A stretch of 64,000 bases of DNA. Origin: Liolophura sinensis. Taxonomy: Eukaryota; Mollusca; Polyplacophora; Chitonida; Chitonidae. Of the stretch, positions 23,746-35,390 are shown one piece after another. The stretch covers positions 24,101,608-24,165,607 of the forward strand of contig NC_088300.1 of assembly GCF_032854445.1 (NCBI RefSeq). The letters are read 5' to 3'. Both the position numbers and the translations under genes were made by a program. Below the pieces are notes generated by a model. The model saw only the letters and a list, made by a program, of their open reading frames with translations. It ran no database searches and had not been told where the DNA came from. Numbering within the stretch: the stretch's first letter is position 1; every line of letters begins with the position of its first letter.

Positions 23746-23842
23746 GCGCACGTGCGACCATAGTTACGTTTTGGAACGTTTTTCTCCGCAAAAATAAGAC
23801 TTTAAGCGCACGTGCGACCATAGTTACGTTTTGGAACGTTTT
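23746..23842. repeat. Local 37-bp direct duplication with palindromic core, in D1
   Basis: The segment GCGCACGTGCGACCATAG and onward to TTTTGGAACGTTTT occurs identically at 23746-23782 and 23806-23842, spaced by 60 bp. It contains the 10-bp palindrome CGCACGTGCG. D2 has a single diverged version near 28466 (GCGCTCGTGCCACCATAG), so this is a recent duplication or a conversion. Confidence 0.9.
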
Positions 23843-25295
23843 GAAGTCTGTATACAAATAGTCACCGTACCCGAAATGTAATTTTTAGATTAAGGCCTAA
23901 TGTCTTTGCTTGTCGAACGAATCTAAGAGTAATGATACTTGGAGATAAATCTCGAGAAGAAATAGACAGTCGTTGTAAGTTTTCATTCGTCTTCAGTAAA
24001 AAGAAGATATGTAAAGAAAGTGGCTATATTTATGCCTTTCCTATGACGTGCTCTATGTAGTTATACTACATATATCGCCAATTTGCTGAAACGAGTGGAG
24101 GACATTCAACGAAAATATTCCTAGACTCTTCATGCGAAAAATGACCGTTATTCAAATCACAATGGACCTTAAGTCAAGCTTTTCTGAAATTTTGTGAGGT
24201 ACGGATATGTACACTAACCCTGTCAGGCTACGTAACTGCATGCCTGTTCTAAATGTATTATGTCATGGTCAGTTACTGATGTTCATAAGCATTATCTCAC
24301 AAAGGATAACAAATTGCCTTCTGTTTGCATAACATACTATTTTATTGCATTACGTAATAGACTCACGGCAAGGTTTTTTCAGCGTAACAGGTATTAAGAG
24401 TCAAGGTCAATTTAAAAAAGTATAAACGTACATTGTCAAAGATGTGTCTTGGAAAATAGCGTTTCTTTTGGTTGAATGTGTGACAAAAAGTCCTGATGAC
24501 TTTTAATCTAGTACACGGTAATTTGACTTTGGTGGATAGTGGTTCTGTGGTCAGAGATCTGTGATGAGAGTAGTTTTCTAGACTCGTGGCTGAGCAACAC
24601 GGCTAATTTTTCAAACGTTTTCGAAAAAAATAACCTATATTATTGATGTGTGAGGAATAGGGTCACCTTTCTAGGTTAATGCTGCTGTGAGCAACTTTAT
24701 TGGCTGTGAGCGCATGTGTGTAGATTTGATTATGTGTAAATACCGTTATTGACACAGCATTAAATAAATTGGACAAGGTCAACTCAGCATTAAACTCTCG
24801 TGGTAGGAAGTGTCTGGATGCTCTTCATAAAGATATCTCGACTGATGGCAGTTAATGAAGTCGTTAAATTTATGGTTCATTTGTAAAATGGGACGAACGT
24901 AGATCGACTTGCTAATTAGCATTGAGGGTACTCCTCGGGTGAACCGGATGCTCAGAGGCACGTTCCTGCACGGTAATCAAAATAAACGTCACGCCTTAAG
25001 ATTTCTTCCGTCTGACCAAGGGATAAAGACAGCATATTAAAGAAATGGATTTGGACAGTGTTAAATGAATGATGCGTTATCATCAGGATAGGTTAACCTT
25101 CATAAACAGAGCAAATTATCCATTTGATGTAAAGATGAGAAATGGTGGGTGCATTAACAGGGTATGTTTTGTATTTCTATATAGTAAAGTAATATACTGC
25201 AATTCATAGTTTATATAAATGATATAGTTCATCACTATGATAATTGATATCTTTTGGTGAGAACGTTGAGTAATAATCATTCATTCGAGCAATTG

Positions 25296-25512
25296 TTTGA
25301 TTGGTTGTTTTATTTATTTCATTGAAGTTTATGAAATACTGAAGAATAACCCACTTATATGATAACTGCTAGCATTTTCGTAGGGTAAAAGCGGGCAGGG
25401 CATGGGGGAAACACATGATCAACCGCAGGTTGCTGTCAGACCTTGGAACGTTTGACCGGAGAGGAAACAGGGTGAGCTGGACATGAACTGACAGCCATCG
25501 CATTAGTGAGAA
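25296..25512 (-). mobile_element. Old family-1 SINE in D1
   Basis: Antisense SINE with TTGATTGGTTGTTTTATTTA, the central GGGGGAAACACATGATCAAC block and CTGGACATGAACTGACAGCC near the B-box. Well diverged. The same element occupies the matching site in D2 (29731-29851 plus 30231-30327), so it is older than the D1/D2 duplication. Confidence 0.8.
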
Positions 25513-26157
25513 GAAAGAAACTTTTTTTTCAGTTGAGAGTATAAATGAATTACATATAATACACGACAGTGGAGCCTCCGTCCACATGACTAATGTCATT
25601 TGGTGTCTTTCTTGTTCCGATAGATGTTAAACACCATACTGAAATACTTTTCACTTATGCCATAATATGTTATGGTTAGAGAAACCTGGAGTAAACCAGG
25701 GACTGCTCCACGTATGACATCTGTCACACTGACAGAAGGCAGGAGGTCTTCAGTAAACATCAGCTAAGACTATACGAGACAGCATTATCGGCGGCTTCTG
25801 CCACGAACCGAGAACTGTGGAAGAATCGGAATCTTGAATTCCCTTGTGAAAAAATCGGTAAAACAAATCAAATGTGACGACACATTCACTGAAATTAATG
25901 CTGAGCCATCTTACTAAATAAAGCCTTGTTTAACCACAGTATTCCAAACCTATGTCCCTGTCTTGCGGTTATCCTCCAAGCTCCGAAGATGAAGCGGACA
26001 GGAAATGTTATATATATTCGACAAAACTTCTTCCAGGTGTGACTGTCACGTTCCAAACCTGTGTCTTGTAACCTATCAAGCGCAGAAGTGGGCAGAAAAC
26101 CTGACGTCATCTTTGATCATCTTTTCTATTCCTTTTTTTTTATCACAAAATCATCCA

Positions 26158-26320
26158 ATAAAAAATCAATAAATAAATCAATCAAACACACCAGAAATCA
26201 ACCAGTCTCCCTGTTTAATGAGTCCAATGAATGAAAGAATCAACAATAAATCTATAAATCAATCATTCCGTGAAATAATCAATCTATTCACAAATCAATA
26301 AATCGAAGTGAAACACAAGC
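26158..26320. repeat. Degenerate AAATC / AATAAATC simple repeat
   Basis: Repeated forms of ATCAATAAATAAATCAATC with interruptions. A comparable AT-rich simple repeat occurs at the matching site of D2 (31795-31960). Confidence 0.75.
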
Positions 26321-27340
26321 GATTGACAGGCGCTAAGAAATGATTCGTGGGACCTCTGAGGGATGGCATGGAGAGTAGCTTCTGACGGAGAAGCGGAACA
26401 AACGAGAAGTGAAAGTTTCCAGAACGGCGTGGAACACAAACTGTCCAAAATTAAACCAATAGGAATGATATGGTGTGAAGGAGTGGCACTCAGATACTTT
26501 TCAGTATCTGTATATTGTTTAGAATCGAATGTTCCACAGGGATGCATTCACCTTTAACTGTTAGAAGAGTCGCACCTGTATTATCTCGGGGCCGACTATC
26601 GTCAGTTTGCGGCTGTTAGCTCTCTCGGGACTTAATTTATGTATGGTTTGCGTTTATAATCTCGGAGCCGAGGAAAGTATTGCAAATTTTGGGGAAAACG
26701 AGTACACCAAATTTGTAGCTGACCTTTTTCTACAGCTTTAATAATTCCCACATTTGCTGTGCTCATCCGCCCACAAAAAGCCGTGTAAGGTTACTTTTCG
26801 CCAATAAGTTGTACCTGATAATCTCATTGTCTGGACAACTGGGTAGAAACTTAATGCATATCAACTTGTTATGAAAGTACACCTGTGTGTGTATATTGCG
26901 TGTTCTGACATCGACACAAGACATGGGAAAACGTCTGACAGTCATAAGTAGATTACATTTACAGTTGAAGCCTATAAAGTGATGATCACATCTAGTTGAC
27001 CTTGTAGCCCTGTAAGCAGTATATTTTCTCATTATTTACAATTTTATGCTTTTGGCGTGAAATGTCTTTGTCATTTTACAGTTTTAGTACCACAATTTAA
27101 CTGGCTTCCTAATGAACTGATCGAAGTTGTAGTATTTGGGAAAGCCGAGTGTTTGTACCTAAGTCACACAAGTAATGAGTGTTAGTTTGGCTGATTAAAT
27201 TATTATCGATGAAAAAATCACGAAAACTGATCACAGAAGCAATAGCTTTAATGTGAGTGAGCGAATTTCTAATTTGAACCGGGAAACGTTTCTTATTACT
27301 ACACACTGACATTCGTTAAAATGCACTAAGCTTACATTCA

Positions 27341-27476
27341 AAGATCTGCCAACCACCTGCGGATGGTTCGTATGTTTTCCGCGAGCTCTGCCCGGTTTCC
27401 TGCCACCGTAATGCTGGCCACCGTCGTATAAATGAAATATTCTTGAGTCCGGTGTAAATTATAAATCAAATCAAAA
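27341..27476 (+). mobile_element. Family-1 SINE, 3' half only
   Basis: Begins AGATCTGCCAACCACCTGCG and runs through TGCCACCGTAATGCTGGCC to the AAATCAAATCAAA tail. The tRNA-like head is absent, as expected for 5' truncation. It lies just before the start of D2. No clear target-site duplication. Confidence 0.85.
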
Positions 27477-29730
27477 TTAATGAATGTGTGTAAAAAATAA
27501 ATAAGTAAATTAGAAAATTCATTCTTATATAAAATGTATTAAGGCCTTTGTTCAACGGCAATGGAGACACGATAGTCCACTAAATAAAAATACTTAAAAA
27601 AACACACTTCTCAGTCTGAACATTTAACTGGAGTTTTCTCCGTACAAAGATAAATATTAAAAACAGTACATATAATTAAGTACATATAATTCAGTTTTCC
27701 GGGTCAACAAAGTAACATGATACATAATGGCAAATCAGCATTGCAAACTAAGCCTTGAATCTGAAACACAGCTATTCAAGATGTGTATGTTATGAACATA
27801 GTTATGTTAATTTTCACACAACATGTCGATTTTTAACACGAACACTATACAATGCCCCCCTGAGCACCGATATCCTCTTGTAAATGTTGATTTACACTTC
27901 ACGTTTGAGAGCTTTTTCGCATTTCTGATGGAGAGAAAATAAGTTGAAGCAGAGCAGAGTTGTTAATAGGAATTCAAATTACAAGCTTTTCTTGGGACAA
28001 TCACGTAATGAACAGAGATCTCTGTTCGTCCGTGTGTAATACGCGTGTGGAATCACTTGAAAGTGATATGCTGGCTGCTTTCCATTACAAGCAACATTTG
28101 TAATTTCCCGCCAGTGGCCAAGCTGTTTGAAAAAATCGTCTGAATGAAGGCTCGTTTAAGTAATGTTGTTCTCATTACCATCGGTTACCCGGAAATCCAT
28201 CAGCACGTGCCACCATAGTTACCAATCCCACAGGGAGGCTTTAAAGAATGAACGCTTTGTAGAATGAAAGTAGAATGAACGTAGAATTTCTTTACAGTTA
28301 CGTAAATCATTCTAATATGCCTTGAATTATCACCACTACGGTGAGGTAATGGTTTGATAAATGTTGGCTAAGAGTAATGGTGCACACAAGAAGAGAGAGA
28401 CGCCGTAGAGCTTCAGCATAAATCTTCATGTGAAGTGATTTTTCTCTTGAAAAAATAAGACTTTAAGCGCTCGTGCCACCATAGTGAGCAAAAAGGTACG
28501 GTTTGAAGTCTATATACAGTTATATAAATCAATCCAAAGTCCATTGAGTGGTCACCGTGCCTTTTTAAAAGGTATTTTTTAGGTTAGGGCCTAATGTCTT
28601 TGCTTGTCGAACGAATCTAAGAGTAATGCTAGTGGCATGTAACGCTCCAGAAGAAACAGATGTAAGTTTCCATTATACGGATTCATCTTCGGTAAAAACA
28701 AGGTATTTTGCACTTGAAGAATGCGGCTAAATTAAGCCCTTTTACTATGACGTATCCAGTAGGGTAATACTGTATAGATAGTCCATTTGCTGAAACGAGT
28801 GTTTTAACATATTATTTTGTTGCATTCCTAAAAGATTCACAGCAAGGCTTTTTCAGCGTAACAGGTATTAAACGCCAAGGTAAGTATAAAGTCCATTGTC
28901 AATGATGTGTGTCCATGGTGTCTCGAAAAAATAGTTTCTTTTGATTGAATATGTGAGAAAACAATCAAAATCATTTTTTAAACGGGAAAAATCTAGGCGG
29001 TATTTTGGTTCAAACAGAGAACAACAATGAGGTTAGTTTTATGCTCCTAACCGAGGTTAATGTCGCGGCTGGGTTGCAACATATAAGTCAACGTTTTCGA
29101 AAAAAAATTAAGCTACATTAAGGTATATTATGAGGAACAGAGTCAGTAACTTTATTGGTTGTGAGCAAATATGTGTAGATTTGGTTCTGTGTACATACCA
29201 TTATTGACAGAGCATTAAATAGACTGGGCAAGGTCAACTCAGCTTTAATTTTCGTGGAAGGAAGTGTCTTGACAGTTGACAGTTGAAGAATTCGTTTAGT
29301 TTATGGTTCATTTGTAAATTGGGACGAATGTAGATCAACTGGCTAACTAGCATTGTTTACACTCCTTGAGTTAACGGGATGTTCAGAGGCACGTTCTTGT
29401 CACGCCTTAAGATTTCTTCAGCTGACCAAGGGATGAAGACAGCATGTTAGGGAGATGGCTTTACACAACGAAGGATGCGAAATCGACAGGATATGTTTAC
29501 CTTTATGAACAGAGGAAATTAACCCTTTGATGTAAAGATGAGAAATGGCGATTCAATTAGCATGGTATGTTTTGTAGTTGTATATAATACCATAGAGTCC
29601 TAAAATGACACGTCATCATAACCACAGTTCAATTACTTTCAACACAATTATTATGACATAATTTGAGTGACATAACTTTGCACATACTTAAATTATTGAG
29701 TAATTTGTATTCATTCATTTTCAATTCCAC

Positions 29731-30327
29731 TTTATTTGATTTACTTATTTCACTGAAGTTTTATACAGTACTCAAGAATATGTCAGTTATACGGGGAAAC
29801 ACACACAACCACTGACAGGCTGATGGAATTTGCTGGTTCCCACGCACAATCACCGGCCCGGATAGCACAGTTGGTAGAGCGTCCGCTTCGGGACCGGTAG
29901 ATCCAGGATCAATCCTTGATCGAGTAACACCTAAGACTTTAAAAGAGGAAGTTGTAACTTCCTCGCTTGGCGCTCAGCATGAAGGGGATAGTGCAACGAC
30001 TGGTTGACCCGTATCAGTATAATGGCTCGGGCGGGGCGGCTTACTTGCCTTCGGTAAGTCATCTCAGTGAAGCAGCACTAAATAAAAGAGCGGTGGAAAT
30101 CCGTCCTGCAACAAGGAGGCACATTACACGTGCATGCACCCTAATGATTCCTTCGTCGTCATATGACTGAAAAATTGTTGAGTACGACGTTAAACCCCAA
30201 GCACTCACTCACTCACTCCCACGCACAATCCGAGAGGAAGCCAGAACACTACTTGTTGAGCTGTACTTCAAGTCACAGGGATCACATTGGTGACGTGCTT
30301 CTGGGTCATTGTGCTGCACAACAACGC
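29731..30327 (-). mobile_element. Old family-1 SINE interrupted by a younger SINE, in D2
   Basis: The antisense tail part (29731-29851) and the head part (30231-30327, ending with the antisense of the CCCAGAAGC block and GTGCTGCACAACAACGC) belong to one element split by the family-2 SINE. D1 has the uninterrupted version at 25296-25512. Confidence 0.85.
29852..30216 (+). mobile_element. Full-length family-2 tRNA-derived SINE with 14-bp target-site duplication
   Basis: The head GGCCCGGATAGCACAGTTGG with GTAGAGCGTCCGCTTC is tRNA-like. It ends TTAAACCCCAAGCACTCACT with further CACT units. The perfect 14-bp duplication TCCCACGCACAATC flanks it at 29838-29851 and 30217-30230. It is nested in the older family-1 SINE. 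The ORFs over it are not genes. Confidence 0.95.
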
Positions 30328-31794
30328 TTACCACCGTCGAATTATTTGCAAGAAAGAAACGTTTTTCAACTGAGAGTATAAACGAGTTACATATGTTACA
30401 CCACAATAGGGTCTCCGTCCACATAACTAATGCAATTTTGGTGTTTTCTTGTTTTGATAGTTGTTGAACACCATACTGAAATACTTTTCACTTATACCAA
30501 AAGTATGTGATGAGCCCGGAATGCCCAGAGTAAACCAACGACTTGTCCACGTATCACATGTCTCACACTGATGGAAAGACTAGTGGTCTTCAAGAAACTT
30601 CACGTAACACTACACGAGAAAGCATCATCAGCCGCTTCTTGCCACGAAACAAACAATGAGAGTATCGGAATCTTGAATTCCCTTTGCGAAAAACTCTTAA
30701 CTCCTCCACCCCACCCCAACTGTTTGATGTACCGTTTAAATTTGTGATTTCGAACTTGCCTCGTATCATCAGACCATTCACTTTAAATGACTGGATTCGA
30801 ATGATATAAAACAAACACGTTTCGCTAATTAAGTCCCGGTTTCATTACCTCACAGAAGTTTACATCTGGTAAGTCTGCTTATTGTTTTGTGGTGGCAAGT
30901 CTTTTCAATATTCCGTGCTTAAAGCACTCTTTATTCGTTTGTGGAAAATATGTAAAACTTCACCCGGGCCATTATTTAAAGTAGATATTTTACTACAAAA
31001 CGCTCTTAACATATTCATGACAAAGTGAGTTTCTCTTTTGATGAATATTGCGCCACTTCTTTTTTGGTGAAACGTGGAAAAGCTTTCGTGGTAAAATAAA
31101 TTGTCTCCCAAAGGTTCTGCTCCAGAACATCGGCCTACACCATGTGCATATAGATTACTGTTTTGCTGACAATGTCTCACAACGGAAATTGGGCTGTTGT
31201 TTTTCTACAACTCATCGTTTTCGCGGATTCGTAGAAGTTTTCGCCTGGGACCAGCAGCCCTCCAATTTATTTAGGAATTAATGCGCAACTGAAAATTATG
31301 TTGAATTCAAATCGATTTAAAAAGGCTATTCCTGAACTGGAAATAAAGCTAAAGCTGGTTCGTGATAGGAATTTTGGGGTTTTATACGGATATTTATTTT
31401 AAGGTAATATGAGAATTTACAGTGCACAGAGCCAGAAAGCATGTCTAGGTATTACCCTGGGGGCATTGAATGTTAACAGGAAAATGATGTATCGCATATG
31501 GCGCAGTCAGCAAGGAGAGTCAAACCACGTCCAAAGGGGAGAATAAGTACAAGTTTAAGGGGGAGGGAGCAACGTGACATCATTCCTGAAGCATCTCACT
31601 AACTTATGTGTTGTTTAACCACAGCAATTCTAACTCCTGAAAAAATTCCTAGCGGTGTCACTATGACATTCCAACCCTATGCCACTGTCTTGTAGTTACC
31701 TCTGAAGTCCAGAACCGGACAGAAAATCTGACGTCATCTTTTAAGTAACGTATAATTTTGCTATTCCTTGATTCTAAAAACATTTCGTGCAATT

Positions 31795-31960
31795 TTTTAA
31801 ATTAAGAAACCAAGCAATAAATAATGATTAAATAAATCAACCAAACAAAAAAATGAAGCAACTAATGTAAGTATTTAATAAATCAATAATCCATTCGATG
31901 AATGAATGAATGAGTGGATGAATAATTAATAAATGAATGAATAAATGAAGGAGGGGCAAT
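31795..31960. repeat. Degenerate ATGA / AATAAATC simple repeat in D2
   Basis: Includes GATGAATGAATGAATGAG at 31898 and mixed AATAAATC units; the counterpart of 26158-26320 in D1. Confidence 0.75.
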
Positions 31961-32367
31961 TACAGACTTTTGGCTGATATTGGTTATGATCAATTACCCA
32001 GTTTCCATATTCTGTGTATCATTTGGACATGAATATTTTGTGGGGTTACATTCACCTTTCATTGTTAGAAGAGCCGCACCTGTATTATCTAGGGACCAAC
32101 TGTCGTCAGTCTGCAGCTGTTATTTCTCCTGGGGCCTATGTTATGTATGTTTTGTTGTTATAATCTCGCAGCCGAGGAAGTTATTGGAAATTTTGGTGAA
32201 ATGGAGGACACAAATCATAAAAATGACGTTTTTCTCCAGTGTTGATGACCCCCAAAAGACATATTTCCCATGTTAATTTGGCAGTAAAATGCCTAGTAAC
32301 TTTCCGTACGAAAGTTACACCTGATGTTCCTTATCTGGGTAGTTCTGTAGAAAATCTGAGTGTGGAA

Positions 32368-32406
32368 ACACTTACAGGAAATCCGTTTACGATTTCCTGT
32401 AAGTGT
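32368..32406. other. Perfect 16-bp inverted repeat (hairpin)
   Basis: ACACTTACAGGAAATC at 32368-32383 and its exact reverse complement at 32391-32406, separated by the 7-nt loop CGTTTAC. No T-run follows, so a terminator role is not indicated. It lies at or just beyond the end of the D2 alignment. It could be a small palindromic insertion or a structured RNA segment. Confidence 0.9.
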
Positions 32407-32409
32407 AGC

Positions 32410-34095
32410 GACCGAGCGGTTTGTGCGTGGACTTCATCATAAACATTGTAATCCTCGACAAAGATATGTAATGCTGCAGCTAACATGGCTGATTAAAGGG
32501 GGAAGAATTCAAATCCCAGAAAGTCCATCGATGACATTAATTCCGGAAGTTTTGGACTATTGGTGGAAAATATGCATAAAATAGAGAGGTTATTATTAAG
32601 AGATGTTAATATGCCTCATCAATAATTTATTTTTCCATTTTTGACACTACTTTATTAATTTCCCTTTAAACCATAATATCTCCGTTTTGGATTTTCTTTT
32701 TATGTTTCCTTTAAGATTAAAGGCGTCCATATATTATGTCTTAAAGTCAGGTGCACTTTTCCAAAATCCGAAATCTAGCTAATTATCAACAATGGTCATG
32801 GTGCAAATAAGAGTACCGTAAAACTGTCAAATATCGACAATTACATTGTCAGTCAATTGTTTGGAACGGTTACAATAGGTAGTGTATTGTGTGAGCCTTG
32901 TGCGGATGTCATCAGAACATTTTAGTAACGATCTCTGATTCTACACCAGACAGAAATAACTCTTCGTTGCTTAAGACGCAGCAAGGTTAATAGTTATGGA
33001 CGTGTCATGTACACTAGTCTGCCCTAGTAATCAGTAGTTTAGACATTATGAATACTGGCTTATTGGCATTGGAGACAGTACTCCAAAAATACTTCAGCTG
33101 TAGTCAAGAATACTTTACTTATAGGACGACGGTCAGTTTCAGGGATGGCGGGCATAGGCATGCCCGGTGTAAACCAACGCTCTTGGGCATGTAAATGATG
33201 AACTTTTCCACATATGGCGTATTAACTTTCATCCGTGCAACGATCTAAATGTGTGTTGTGTTATCTTAAACAAACATGTAAGACGTCCTAAGCGACCAGC
33301 CAGACTTTTTGCTACCAAAGACCCCAAAACATTGGAAAATTTATTGATCGAGACTGGAATGAATCGGATCATACGATCTACACACGTCCCCTTGTTCCTG
33401 GGTAATCACTCAGTCACTTTTAAGACTTTGCAAAGTGATAGTGCGCTAGAAATAATTACTAAGGTCGTACAAAATGCTGGACTTAAGCTCAGTCTGAACA
33501 TCTGCTGAGCGTGTTTCACCACATAACCCTGCCGTAGTGTGCACGTCACAGCTAAAACGTTAGACAGCAGGTTTGGCGAAGAAGTAGGGATTCTAAGACT
33601 TACTTCAGCGAGCGGAAATTGAAATTCGTTTTTGAAGCATCAATTGCGCTAGTAATGGGCTTTGAGCTAGAAGCTTTTCCCCTATTTCCAATTTATTTGT
33701 AAATTAATGTTCTTGAGATAAAAACGAGTTCGAGTTATTCCTGATCAGAAGTAGTTCTGCTATAAAGGGAACTTTTGAATCAACGGCTTTAGAACTCCAC
33801 AGCGTTACGGAGCAAAGCACCATTCAGCCAGAGTTGATGAGATGCCAAGGTGAGGAATAACAGGGGTGAGTTAACAGAAATTACAGGGGTGCTGATACAT
33901 AGGTCGAGGGAATGCGAGGTGTCATGCCGGATTTATCGACATCTTCGGTGATGGGGCGTTGTAGACCGTATTTCACGCTGGCATTCCTCTCCATTATTCG
34001 TTGAATGAGTATTAAAGTGCTGAGTGGATTTGATAAATCAAGCAAAATGAACGAAAGAATGCGTGAACAATGCAACTATCCATCAGTGGATAAAT
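32410..34095. other. Unassigned stretch with a SINE remnant
   Basis: About 33060-33225 resembles a decayed antisense SINE (CAAGAATACTTTACTTATAG, CATGCCCGGTGTAAACCAACG). An 85-codon plus-strand ORF at 33251-33508 (with KHVRRPKRPARLFATKD) follows. It is lysine- and arginine-rich at its start, is not recognised, and no splice signals define it. Confidence 0.4.
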
Positions 34096-34109
34096 ACATG
34101 CAGCAACGT

Positions 34110-34655
34110 ATCGCTAAATTTCCCCAACCAGCCCAACCAGTGACAGCAAATCACTGAATCCACACAACCAGCCATTGTGAAGCAACAAAGTATCACTGAA
34201 TTCCCCCAACAATTCAACATGAGTCAATAACATATTGTTTAATTTCCCCAACCATTCAATGTGAGTCAATATCATATCGTTTAATTCCCCCAGTCATTCA
34301 ACGCGAGTCAATAACACATAGTTTAAGTCCTCCAACCATTCAATGTGAGTCAATAACATGTCGTTTAATTCCCCCAACCATTCAATGTGAGGCAATAACA
34401 CATCGTTTAATTCCCCCAACCATGCGGCAGTAAGATATCGTTGAATTCCCCCAACCATCCCACGTGAGCCAATAACATATGTTGAATTCCCCAAACCATT
34501 CAACGTGAGGCAAAATATATATATAATAGATCACTGAATTCTCCTAACCATTCAACGTGAGGCAATAACATATCGCTGAATTCTCCCAACAATTCAACTT
34601 AAGACAATAACATATCACTGAATCCCCAACCATTCAACGTCAGGCAACAGACGTG
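34110..34655. repeat. 42-bp minisatellite, about 12 units
   Basis: Units of the form CATTCAACGTGAGGCAATAA plus ACATATCGCTGAATTCCCCC recur with starts of the CAACGTGAG block at 34215, 34257, 34299, 34341, 34383, 34459, 34501, 34553, 34595 and 34635. The period is 42 bp apart from a few indels. The outer units are more diverged. On the minus strand the 14-residue period gives repeats of the type EWLGELNDVLLPHI over 34294-34503, but the frame is lost outside. Confidence 0.95.
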
Positions 34656-34658
34656 GTA

Positions 34659-34752
34659 AGTTGTTCAAAAGTGTATCAAAGTTAATGACAATTTACAATT
34701 ACTAATGACAAGTTACTACCGGGCTCAAGTCTTAATACACTTTTGTACAACT
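34659..34752. mobile_element. 94-bp inverted-repeat insertion within the minisatellite
   Basis: Left arm AGTTGTTCAAAAGTGTATC (34659) pairs with the reverse complement of the right arm ATACACTTTTGTACAACT (ending 34752), about 22 bp with two or three mismatches. Further minisatellite units resume at about 34780-34850, so this looks like a small transposon-like insertion into the array. Confidence 0.75.
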
Positions 34753-34779
34753 GAACCCATATTACTAAATTTCCTCTAT

Positions 34780-34860
34780 CATACAACGTTAGGCAAGAAT
34801 ATATCCCTGAATTCCACCAACCGTTCAACATGAGTCAAGAACATATCAACAAATACGCCC
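34780..34860. repeat. Distal units of the 42-bp minisatellite
   Basis: CATACAACGTTAGGCAAGAA and CGTTCAACATGAGTCAAGAA continue the array beyond the inverted-repeat insertion, with more divergence. Confidence 0.8.
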
Positions 34861-34966
34861 ACTCTCTACATAACAACCAACCAGAATCACGGACGGTAAT
34901 TCAGTCAATTCATCTTACATATTTTATACCAGTTTACCTTGATAAAGAAGCTTTTAAGCTTAGAAC

Positions 34967-35010
34967 GAATGAATGAATGCTTGGGGTTTAACGTCATACT
35001 TAACTTTAGC
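34967..35010 (-). mobile_element. Family-2 SINE 3' fragment
   Basis: GAATGAATGAATGCTTGGGG followed by TTTAACGTCATACTTAAC is the antisense of the family-2 tail (TACGACGTTAAACCCCAAGC). Confidence 0.75.
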
Positions 35011-35284
35011 TCAGAATCAAAGAATTGGGTAGCCCGCGGGTTAAAATAAGAGGATCCACAAAGCACAGAGGAAATCGTCAATTGTACAATGCATAGATAC
35101 CACAGTTGTAATATGTTCACAATCGTAGTAAAAATAAAATGCAAACTAATAGACAGTGACGAACGAAGTAGTGCTGTATTGGGAACCTGTAAGTAAATGC
35201 ATCCCATTAATCTCTCATAAAATTTTCTTACTATAAGAAATGAATGCAAGGTTTATATTCTTTTTCTGCAAAAAATCAATATTG

Positions 35285-35390
35285 GTTTGATTTATATATT
35301 TGGTTGGTGTTTTATGTCGAATATTTTACTTATGCAACGGCGATCAATATTATTCAGGTGGGAGGAAACGAAGAAACCAATTTGCACAGT
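35285..35390 (-). mobile_element. Family-1 SINE fragment
   Basis: TTTGGTTGGTGTTTTATGTCG, then GCAACGGCGATCAATATTAT and GGTGGGAGGAAACG match the antisense tail and central block. Diverged. Confidence 0.75.

Larger units (their letters stand above)
22801..27060. repeat. Cluster 2, tandem duplication copy D1
   Basis: Aligns with D2 almost throughout: 22860-24960 with 27530-29400, 25540-25810 with 30380-30650, 25890-26110 with 31580-31740, and 26540-26850 with 32045-32340. The D1 region 25296-25512 carries the same ancient SINE as D2. The unit is about 4.3 kb. Confidence 0.85.
27510..32350. repeat. Cluster 2, tandem duplication copy D2
   Basis: Third copy, about 4.8 kb, aligned with D1 as listed there. 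It is longer mainly through the family-2 SINE (29852-30216) and about 900 bp near 30660-31560 that has no clear match in D1. Confidence 0.85.

Noticed and set aside
29852-29930. Functional tRNA gene
   Set aside because: The head looks tRNA-like but does not fold into a full cloverleaf by eye and is continuous with the SINE body and tail inside one target-site duplication.
30905-31281. Overlapping 91- and 77-codon ORFs on opposite strands
   Set aside because: No splice signals, no counterpart in D1, and no recognised motif; the strand cannot be chosen.
32368-32406. Rho-independent terminator or histone 3' stem-loop
   Set aside because: No T-run follows, the genome is eukaryotic, and the stem is longer than and unlike the histone 6-bp stem.
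34110-34860. CRISPR-like array
   Set aside because: The whole 42-bp unit is repeated with gradual divergence and there are no unique spacers; the genome is eukaryotic. It is a minisatellite.
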